A stretch of DNA of 25,493 nucleotides from DATAXI01 sp036266845 (GTDB lineage Bacteria; Verrucomicrobiota; Verrucomicrobiia; Chthoniobacterales; Chthoniobacteraceae): assembly GCA_036266845.1 (NCBI GenBank), contig DATAXI010000034.1:1-25493 (forward strand). Reading direction: 5' to 3'. Of the stretch, positions 1 through 8,800 are shown piece by piece. A program made the translations under genes and the position numbers. How positions within the stretch are numbered: the stretch's first letter is position 1; every line of letters begins with the position of its first letter. The notes beneath the pieces are model-generated. The model saw nothing but the letters and a program-made list of their open reading frames with translations, was not told the DNA's origin and did not search any database.

Positions 1-338
1 ATCGTCTTCTGCTTCGTTGTTTTTCACATCCTGCACTTCACCGCGGAGACGGTGGACCCGCGGTTTCGGACATTTGTCGATGCCCAGGGACGGCACGATG
101 TCTATCGCATGGTGGTCACGGGGTTCCACAGCGTGCCGGCAAGTTGCTTTTACATTCTCGGCATGATCCTCCTTTGCATGCACCTGAGCCATGGATTCGG
201 CAGCCTGGTGCAGACCCTGGGGCTCAATAGCCCGCGGCTCGAGCCATGGCTGATCAACGGCGGGCGCGTGGTCGCAATCGTCATTTGCCTGGGCTACATC
301 TCCATCCCACTCGCCGTGATGACCGGCGTCCTCCATTT

Positions 339-342
<4 letters not shown>
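1..342 (+). CDS. sdhC: Succinate dehydrogenase cytochrome b558 subunit, 3' end (partial)
   Basis: The gene is cut by the left edge; the frame is open from base 1 and ends in TGA at 340-342. It is the membrane anchor of succinate dehydrogenase, which binds heme b and passes electrons from the SdhA/SdhB head to quinone. Visible are the end of one membrane helix with FHILHF, then a helix (FYILGMILLCMHLSHGFGS) carrying the conserved HLSHGFGSLVQTLG stretch, then a last helix (VVAIVICLGYISIPLAVM). Histidines in the first two helices are the expected heme ligands. Only one anchor subunit precedes sdhA, as in the Bacillus-type b558 family, where a single SdhC with five helices replaces SdhC plus SdhD. 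The stop overlaps the sdhA start as ATGA, implying translational coupling. The identity rests on the motif and on the next two genes. Confidence 0.9.
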
Positions 343-2254
<1,912 letters not shown>

Positions 2255-2258
<4 letters not shown>

Positions 2259-3034
2259 ACGGACCCGCAAAACGGAATTACCGGCTGCGCGTGTGGCGCC
2301 AGAAGAGCGGCCAGACGGAAGGCAAATTCTCGGAATACGAAGCGAAGGATATCCCTGCGGATGCCTCTTTCCTTGAGATGCTGGATATCGTCAACGAGGG
2401 CCTCGTCATAAAAAATGAGGAGCCGGTCGCGTTTGACCACGATTGCCGCGAGGGCATCTGCGGCATGTGCTCGCTGGTGATCAACGGCACGCCGCACGGT
2501 CCCAACCGGGCGACGACGACCTGCCAGCTCTACATGCGGCACTTCCGGGACGGACAGACAATCACCATCGAGCCCTTCCGCGCCGGCGCCTTCCCCGTGC
2601 TAAAGGATTTGATTGTGAACCGCTCCGCGCTGGATCGCATCCAGCAGGCAGGCGGTTTTATTTCCGTCCGCACCGGCTCCGCGCAGGATGCCAACAACCT
2701 TCCGGTTTCCAAGCAGAAGGCAGACCTGGCCATGGACGCCGCCGCGTGCATCCAGTGCGGCGCCTGTGTCGCCGCCTGCCCCAATGCGAGCGCGATGCTC
2801 TTTCTGGCCGCGCGCGTTTCCCATTTTGCCCTGCTGCCGCAAGGCCAGCCGGAGCGCGAAAGCCGCGTCCTGAAAATGCTGGCGAAGCATGACGAGGAAG
2901 GCTTCGGCAATTGCCGCAACCATTACGAGTGCGAGGCGGTCTGCCCGGCGGAGATCCCGGCCCTGTTCATCACCAAGCTAAACCGCGAATACGTGATGGC
3001 GGAGACGAAGAACGCGGTCGCCGGCCACAAGTAG
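2255..3034 (+). CDS. sdhB: Succinate dehydrogenase iron-sulfur subunit
   Basis: Carries electrons from the SdhA flavin to the membrane anchor through three iron-sulfur clusters; 259 residues. An N-terminal ferredoxin-like domain binds [2Fe-2S] through Cys64, Cys69, Cys72 (DCREGICGMCS) and Cys90. The C-terminal domain has CIQCGACVAACP (Cys165, 168, 171, 175) and later Cys220, Cys226 and Cys230 (CRNHYECEAVCP), giving the ligands of one [4Fe-4S] and one [3Fe-4S] cluster. The start overlaps the sdhA stop and has a GGAG site 6 nt upstream. It is the last gene of the sdhCAB operon; the next gene is convergent. All expected cluster ligands are present, so it looks functional. Confidence 0.97.
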
Positions 3035-3045
3035 GCGGCCCACCA

Positions 3046-3070
3046 GCCGGCGGGATAGCCGGGCGCCGGC
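3046..3070 (+). terminator. Weak hairpin between convergent sdhB and tannase genes
   Basis: GCCGGCG (3046-3052) and CGCCGGC (3064-3070) form a 7-bp stem with an 11-nt loop, 12 nt after the sdhB stop. No T-run follows, so it is at best a partial or factor-assisted terminator. Confidence 0.25.
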
Positions 3071-3096
3071 GTATTAACCCGGCACGCCGTGTCCAA

Positions 3097-4683
3097 TTAC
3101 ATGGATGGAGCCGGCAGAAAGCGATTGGCAATCGGGTCGAGCCCTCCGCGCGGACCGTCCACAGGCTGATATTGATTCGTTTTGGGATTCCAGCCCGTTT
3201 GTTGCGGATAGGGATAAACCGGCATTTCCATCTCCACCTTCCCGCCCACTACGCGCCTGCAAACAACCTCGTTGGGCACGGTTCCGTGCTCGCGCCATTC
3301 CATCACTTTTTTGAAGGTATCTCCCGGGAGGCCGAATCCGGTGGCCTGCGCCCCATGGCCCATGCCGGGAATGAGATAAAACCGGCAAAATGAGCGCACC
3401 TTGTCGAGATCGCCAAAATGCGCGATCACCCGCTCGTAATAATCGATTACGGACTGGGGAGGCACGATGGAATCGGCCGCGCCCGCCACCATGATCAGCT
3501 TGCCGCCATGCTTCTCGAACGGCCCCAGGTTAGGATCCTCCGCATTGACATAGGGCGCCATAAGCCGGGTGTAAGTAACCATATCATCCCCGAAGTTAAT
3601 CTCATCGGTCGATTTCCCGCCTGCGAATGCCCACGAGACGAGCCAGAGATTGCCGTGCGAAGCACTGATGGAACCTCCGATCGGAATGCCCCAAAAGATA
3701 CGCTCCCCGGTTACTGAATACCTCGGCCCATCCAGCAGCTTGTGCAGCGCCTCCGCCTGGGCATCGGTCAAACTCGGATCCTTTTGCCGCGCCAGTTGGA
3801 TGACCGCATCGATGTCTTTGCCGGTGCAGCGCGGATCCGCAATGCACTTGCCCGCCAGCGCGGGCACCTGCCGCGGGGCCATGTAATCGATGCCCGCCTG
3901 TTGAATATTCGCCATTTGCCCGGGCGTGAACGGGCATTTCTTGAGGATCTGGTCGTTCCAGAGGAAATAAGCGTGCAGCGGCGTCCGGCACAGCGCGGGG
4001 ATGTTTGCCACAATCCCGTCATAATCCTCGGGAAACCGCTGCGCTTCCTGGATGGCCTGCTGCCCGCCTGTGGAACCGCCCACAAAGTAGGAGAATTCAG
4101 GCGCTTTGCCGTAATAGGCCTCGACCGCCTGCTTCGCCACGACGGTCATGAGATGAGTCGCGCGATAACCGAAGTCTTTCCATACCTCGGGATTGCCCAT
4201 TCCGGCTTTGGGCACCGGAGCGGTTCCCAGGTCCGTATGAGCCGCGGCAAAGCCCTGGGAACAGTTTCCGCAGAGAATCCCCTCGTCAATGGATCCCGCC
4301 GGGCCGCCATTTCCAAAGCCGATCAAACGTCCGTTCCACTTATCCGCGTCCGGAAGCCAGATTTCCACACGGATATTGGAGCGCGCGGAAGGGTTGAGAA
4401 CAATCTTCAGGATTGTCCGCGGCGGAACGTTTTGCAGCGTGCGATTTCTGATCGTCACCGACGGGGAATCATCACGTTCCAAAAACTGAATGGCGCCGGA
4501 CTCTATTTTTAACGCATGCAACGCATCGAGCCCGGCTGTCTGGGCGAATGCGGAGCCGTGCGGTAGCGCGGCAAGGAAAAGGATCAGAATTGCGCGCAAG
4601 ACAATTTCACGAGAATTCAATGAACGATTCTTCGCACCGCATGGGGCGGTTCTCCAAGGTCCAACTCGTTTGGGGGCATCCAT
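3097..4683 (-). CDS. Secreted tannase/feruloyl esterase family protein
   Basis: Serine esterase of the tannase/feruloyl esterase family (alpha/beta hydrolase with a lid domain), predicted to hydrolyse esters of plant phenolic acids outside the cytoplasm. From the ATG at 4683 the protein has 528 residues. A basic stretch, the hydrophobic segment AILILFLAALPHGSAFAQ (31-48) and a likely cleavage site at AFAQ form a signal peptide. The nucleophile is Ser204 in GGSTGGQ; Asp404 (GAADSIVPP) and His443 (GMGHG) complete the expected triad. The family usually has Cys directly before the Ser and directly after the His, forming a disulfide; both are Gly here. The frame extends to an ATG at 4749, but 4683 is preceded by a purine-rich GAAAGA. 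It sits alone between the rpoD terminator and convergent sdhB. The substrate cannot be told from sequence. Confidence 0.88.
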   Translation of the reverse strand: MDAPKRVGPWRTAPCGAKNRSLNSREIVLRAILILFLAALPHGSAFAQTAGLDALHALKIESGAIQFLERDDSPSVTIRNRTLQNVPPRTILKIVLNPSARSNIRVEIWLPDADKWNGRLIGFGNGGPAGSIDEGILCGNCSQGFAAAHTDLGTAPVPKAGMGNPEVWKDFGYRATHLMTVVAKQAVEAYYGKAPEFSYFVGGSTGGQQAIQEAQRFPEDYDGIVANIPALCRTPLHAYFLWNDQILKKCPFTPGQMANIQQAGIDYMAPRQVPALAGKCIADPRCTGKDIDAVIQLARQKDPSLTDAQAEALHKLLDGPRYSVTGERIFWGIPIGGSISASHGNLWLVSWAFAGGKSTDEINFGDDMVTYTRLMAPYVNAEDPNLGPFEKHGGKLIMVAGAADSIVPPQSVIDYYERVIAHFGDLDKVRSFCRFYLIPGMGHGAQATGFGLPGDTFKKVMEWREHGTVPNEVVCRRVVGGKVEMEMPVYPYPQQTGWNPKTNQYQPVDGPRGGLDPIANRFLPAPSM

Positions 4684-4834
4684 TTGTTGTCTTTCTATTT
4701 GGTCGCAACACCTCACACGCGGGATAGTTGCCACGCACGTCGGAAACATTCCAAAACGACGGATTGCCGCGCATGGAGATTTCGGGCCATCGCCCCGGCG
4801 CTCGCGGCACGGTGGTCGCCCCGGTTTCTTGCGC

Positions 4835-4850
4835 CCCGGCTCGCGCCCGG
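4835..4850 (-). repeat. Near-copy of the rpoD terminator hairpin sequence
   Basis: The core GCTCGCGCCC at 4839-4848 repeats the core of the terminator hairpin at 4875-4884, 36 bp away, with nearly the same flanks (CCCCGG before, CGG after). It is one base short and has no T-run. It lies between the rpoD terminator and the tannase gene and may be a decayed duplicate or an intergenic palindromic repeat. Confidence 0.45.
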
Positions 4851-4863
4851 TTGCAAGTAAACC

Positions 4864-4888
4864 AAAAACCCCGGGCTCGCGCCCGGGG
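4864..4888 (-). terminator. Intrinsic terminator of the dnaG-rpoD transcript
   Basis: Read on the minus strand, CCCCGGGC, loop GCGA and GCCCGGGG form a perfect 8-bp GC stem (4869-4888), followed directly by TTTTT (4868-4864). It lies about 50 nt past the rpoD stop. A smaller stem, TGGCCC/GGGCCA (4901-4917), lies between the stop and this hairpin. Stem plus U-tract is the textbook form. Confidence 0.8.
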
Positions 4889-4936
4889 CTGACATCTGGC
4901 TGGCCCTTGCCGGGCCAATAATCTTCGCGAGGCGGA

Positions 4937-6937
4937 TTACACTTCCGTCGCCTCGAGGAAGCCCTCGAGCTGGCGGATGCGGGTCGGGTGGCGCATCTTG
5001 CGGAGGGCCTTGGCCTCGATCTGCCGGATGCGCTCGCGGGTGACCTTGAACTGCCGGCCCACCTCTTCCAGAGTACGGCTGTAACCGTCCACCAGGCCGA
5101 AACGCTGCTCCAGCACCTGGCGCTCCCGCTCGGTGAGAGTCTTCAGCACATCGCCGATCTTCTCCTTGAGCAGCACGGCGGCCGTCATATCGGACGGGTT
5201 CTCGGCGCCCTTGTCCTCGATGAAATCGCCAAAGCTGGTGTCATCGCTATCGCCCACCGGCGATTGCAGGGAAATGGGCTGCTGCGCCATCTTGAGCACC
5301 GCACGCACGCGCTCGACGGGAAGCTGGATTTCCTCCGCCACCTCCTCCGGGCTCGGCTCGCGTCCATACTCCTGGACGAGCTGCTTCTGCACGCGCATCA
5401 GCTTGTTGATCGTCTCGATCATATGCACCGGGATGCGGATGGTGCGGGCCTGATCGGCGATGGACCGGGTAATGGCCTGGCGAATCCACCAGGTCGCATA
5501 AGTGGAAAACTTGTAGCCGCGGCGGTACTCGAACTTCTCGACCGCCTTCATAAGGCCCATATTGCCCTCCTGAATGAGATCGAGGAAGGATAGGCCTCGG
5601 TTGGTGTACTTTTTGGCGATGGAAATCACGAGGCGCAGATTGGCCTCCACCATCTCGGTTTTTGCCTTGAGCGCCTTGCGGAACCAGTTTTTGAGTTCCG
5701 TGTACTCATGGATCATCTCCTCGGGAGAGAGCCACATGCGGGTCTGCTCCTCGCGGAGACGGGCGGCGGAATCGTTTTTGCCGTCGGCCTTGCCCGGCTT
5801 TTTCCGGTTGGCCGCCTCGTGCTGCATGTTGATGATGCGGCGGTAGGTTTCGTCGGCAATGTGAACGAATTCCTCCACGACCTTCTGCTTGAAGTAAAAC
5901 TTAGGGTAGAGCTTTTGGAGGGAGTCGTGCGCCTTCTTGAACTCCTTGAAGGTCTTGGTGTTGGGATTCGGCGCGCTGAGCCCCATGAGGCTCTTGTAGC
6001 GCTTCGCGACCTCGGCGGCGGATTTCTCAAGCTGATCGCACAGGCGTGGCAGCGCCTTCATGTAGCGCTCCCGGCTCTCGATCTTCTTGTCGAGAATGAC
6101 GCGGTCGAAGCGTTCGCGGCCCTCTACGAGCTTTTGCGCCAGCTCCAGGTGAGCCCGGGCGGTGAAACCAAAGCGGTAGATGTGCTTTTGCACCATCAGC
6201 TCCGCGTCCTCGATGCGCTTGGAAATCTCCACCTCCTGCTCGCGGGTGAGCAAGGGCACCTGGCCCATCTGCTTGAGGTACATCCGGACCGGATCGTCCA
6301 GCACATCCAGCTTGGAGTCGGTCTTGTCTTCCTCCTCCTCGTCATGGGCTTTCTGGCCATCCTTATAGCGGTCAACCTCCGAGGCATCGATGATGTCGAT
6401 CTCCATGGCCCGCAGCCGGGTCATGATGGCATCCATTTCCTCCGGCTCGTTGACGCTGTCGGGCAGGATTTCGCTCAGGTCGTCGAAGGTGATGTACCCC
6501 TGCTCCTTGGCCAGCTTGACCAATTCGCGGAGTTTTTCCTGGATTTCCGGGGTATCCAGACGGTTGAGCGCGGCGGCGTCGGGCGCGGGCGGCGCCACGG
6601 CTTCATCCCCCGCGGCGGAAGCCGGGACATGATGGCCGTTGGTGGCGGGATGGGAGCCGTTGGTTTTGGCGGCTTTGGCGGTCTTGGCGGGTTTCTCAGC
6701 GGTTGCGATATCCGCTGCATCTACAGAAGGAGTTTTGGCTTTGATAGGCTTGGGAGTCCGTGTGGCGGTGGTCGTCGGGCCGGAGGGGCGTTTTCCGGCG
6801 GGTGCGGCGGATTTTACCGCGGGTTTAACGGCAGATTTAGCCGCAGTTTTTCGACTGGCAGGCGGAGCAGGTTTAGGGGCGGATTTGCTGGGCATACCCT
6901 CGACTTGTTTAGGAGACCAAATCCCCGCCGTGGACAT
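4937..6937 (-). CDS. rpoD: RNA polymerase primary sigma factor (sigma-70)
   Basis: Housekeeping sigma factor that directs RNA polymerase to promoters; 666 residues. Region 1.1-like sequence is near residues 130-185, region 1.2 is LDDPVRMYLKQMGQVPLLT, and a moderate non-conserved insert follows. Region 2 (about 431-510) includes GLSFLDLIQEGNMGLMKAVE and FSTYATWWIRQAI; region 3 spans about 511-590; region 4 (about 598-660) ends with the helix-turn-helix VTRERIRQIEAKALRKMRHP. Residues 15 to about 110 are a low-complexity Lys/Ala/Pro-rich extension resembling histone H1 tails. The ATG at 6937 lies 8 nt after the dnaG stop, implying coupling; the alternative MPSKSAPK at 6895 would drop 14 residues, and neither has a clear Shine-Dalgarno site. 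A strong terminator follows. Confidence 0.97.
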   Translation of the reverse strand: MSTAGIWSPKQVEGMPSKSAPKPAPPASRKTAAKSAVKPAVKSAAPAGKRPSGPTTTATRTPKPIKAKTPSVDAADIATAEKPAKTAKAAKTNGSHPATNGHHVPASAAGDEAVAPPAPDAAALNRLDTPEIQEKLRELVKLAKEQGYITFDDLSEILPDSVNEPEEMDAIMTRLRAMEIDIIDASEVDRYKDGQKAHDEEEEDKTDSKLDVLDDPVRMYLKQMGQVPLLTREQEVEISKRIEDAELMVQKHIYRFGFTARAHLELAQKLVEGRERFDRVILDKKIESRERYMKALPRLCDQLEKSAAEVAKRYKSLMGLSAPNPNTKTFKEFKKAHDSLQKLYPKFYFKQKVVEEFVHIADETYRRIINMQHEAANRKKPGKADGKNDSAARLREEQTRMWLSPEEMIHEYTELKNWFRKALKAKTEMVEANLRLVISIAKKYTNRGLSFLDLIQEGNMGLMKAVEKFEYRRGYKFSTYATWWIRQAITRSIADQARTIRIPVHMIETINKLMRVQKQLVQEYGREPSPEEVAEEIQLPVERVRAVLKMAQQPISLQSPVGDSDDTSFGDFIEDKGAENPSDMTAAVLLKEKIGDVLKTLTERERQVLEQRFGLVDGYSRTLEEVGRQFKVTRERIRQIEAKALRKMRHPTRIRQLEGFLEATEV

Positions 6938-6945
6938 GGGTAATA

Positions 6946-8766
6946 CTACTCAGGCCCGGACGGGGACAAAGGCCGCGAAATATCAGTGATGAGTTTTTGA
7001 AGGTCAAGGATTTGTTTTTGAATTTCCACAATCTCGCCGGGCGATATATTTGGCTCGCGCATCCGGGCCAGCAATCCCTCCTTCCGGCGCAGCAAGTCGC
7101 GCTTCTCGATGGCCCGCCAGCAATCGCGCCCCATGGCCACCCGATCCTCCGGCAGGCGCTCCCGCAAGAGCCGGTCCAGCAGCGTCTGGGAGGACTCGTC
7201 GAGCCCGGCGGAAAATGCGGCAACGCTGGCGGGATCGCCCGGCGTCAAATCGCTGTCGAGGATTTTGACCAGAAGCTCGGTTTCTTCCATTTCCAACAGG
7301 CGCGCGCTCCAGGGCTGGTTGTGAATCCAGGTCCGCATCCCGGGATCCCCCAGGGCGAGGAGCGTCAGCATCGCGATGGGACCGGTCGCCGCCAGGGGCT
7401 GGACCGCGGCGGGGCTGGCGGGCTCCGCCTGCCTGGATGCCTGGCCGGCCTGACTATTCCTGGCCGAGCGGGTGACGGCGGCCCAGAATTCCGAAAGCTG
7501 CATGGCAAGCCGGGTGGCCACCCTCCCGGCCACGGCCTCGCGCAGGAGGCGGTCGTTGATCAATTGCACCATCGCCGCCAGCTCGTGCGCCACCTTTACC
7601 TTGCCGCGCGGAGTCGCAAAGTCCGGGTCCGCCGCGTGGATATCGAGCTGGTAATCAAAAAAATCGCGCGCCGCGGCCACGCGTTCCACGAATGCCTCGG
7701 GGCCTTGCGTGCGGATGAGCGAGTCCGGATCATCTCCCTGCGGCAATTCCACCACCCGCACTCCCAGGTCCAGCCCCAGCAGCGCCGGAAGGGAGCGCAC
7801 GGCGGCTTTCCGGCCGGCGGTGTCCGCATCGAAGCAGAGCACCACCTCCTCCGCATACCGCTTGAGGATGCGCGCCTGTTTATCCGTAAATGCCGTGCCC
7901 TGCGGGGCCACGACGTTCTGGACGCCGGCTTCGAACGCCGTGATGAGGTCAATCTGGCCTTCCAGGACAATCGCGCTCTTCTTATCCACCAGGGCGCGTT
8001 TCGACTTGTGCAGGCCAAACAGGATTTCCCCTTTCTTAAAGAGGGGCGTCTCGGGGGAATTGACGTACTTGGCCGCCTGGGCGTCGGAAGCGAGAACGCG
8101 CCCGCTGAAGCCGATCACCTCGCCCAGGTCATTGCAGATGGGAAACATGACGCGGTCGCGGAAGCGGTCATAGTAATCGCTGTCCGGATTCTCGGCATCG
8201 CGCAGGGAGACGAGGCCGCTCTGGACGATTTCCTCGCGCTTGTACCCCTTCCCCGTCGCCCATTCGCCAAACGCCTCCCACTCATCCGGCGCGTAACCGA
8301 TTTTCCATTGCCTGGCCACCTCGCCCGTGAGGCCGCGATTGCGCAGGTAATTGCGCGCTCCCTTCCCCTGCGGTCCGGTCATCAGAATCTGGTGAAACCA
8401 TTCCGTCACTTCCTGATGCAGCGCCAGCAGGCGCCGGCGCAGGGTCCGCGCCCGATCCTCGTCCGGCGAGCGCGCCTCCTCGACAATGGGGATGCCGGCG
8501 CGTTCCGCCAGCCGGCGCGCCGCGGTGATGAAATCGACGTTCTCATACTTGCCGACAAATGCGAATACGTCTCCCCCCTCCCCGCAGCCGAAACAATGGA
8601 ACCGCTGCCGCTGGGGATTCACGGTGAAGGATGGCGACTTCTCCTGGTGAAACGGGCAGAGCGCCTTGAATGCCGTCCCCGCCCGCTTGAGCGGAAAATA
8701 GCCGCCGATGACATCGACGATGTCATTGGCCGCGGCAATCTGCTCAATCGTTTCGGGAGAAATCAT
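6946..8766 (-). CDS. dnaG: DNA primase
   Basis: Synthesises RNA primers at the replication fork; 606 residues. The N-terminal CHC2 zinc finger uses Cys37, His40, Cys58 and Cys61 (CPFH and CFGC). The catalytic core contains the TOPRIM domain with Glu269 (VLEGQIDLI) and the DxD pair Asp313/Asp315 (CFDADTAGR), matching the metal-binding residues of E. coli DnaG. The stretch EGYMD usual in the family reads EGQID here. The C-terminal domain, which binds the helicase DnaB, is divergent. The gene starts 34 nt after the PHP-glycosyltransferase stop and ends 8 nt before rpoD, so all three are probably one transcript. The dnaG-rpoD pairing recalls the macromolecular-synthesis operon of other bacteria. 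Confidence 0.96.
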   Translation of the reverse strand: MISPETIEQIAAANDIVDVIGGYFPLKRAGTAFKALCPFHQEKSPSFTVNPQRQRFHCFGCGEGGDVFAFVGKYENVDFITAARRLAERAGIPIVEEARSPDEDRARTLRRRLLALHQEVTEWFHQILMTGPQGKGARNYLRNRGLTGEVARQWKIGYAPDEWEAFGEWATGKGYKREEIVQSGLVSLRDAENPDSDYYDRFRDRVMFPICNDLGEVIGFSGRVLASDAQAAKYVNSPETPLFKKGEILFGLHKSKRALVDKKSAIVLEGQIDLITAFEAGVQNVVAPQGTAFTDKQARILKRYAEEVVLCFDADTAGRKAAVRSLPALLGLDLGVRVVELPQGDDPDSLIRTQGPEAFVERVAAARDFFDYQLDIHAADPDFATPRGKVKVAHELAAMVQLINDRLLREAVAGRVATRLAMQLSEFWAAVTRSARNSQAGQASRQAEPASPAAVQPLAATGPIAMLTLLALGDPGMRTWIHNQPWSARLLEMEETELLVKILDSDLTPGDPASVAAFSAGLDESSQTLLDRLLRERLPEDRVAMGRDCWRAIEKRDLLRRKEGLLARMREPNISPGEIVEIQKQILDLQKLITDISRPLSPSGPE

Positions 8767-8800
8767 TATGATTCGAGCAAACGCTCATGCTCAGCGCGCC

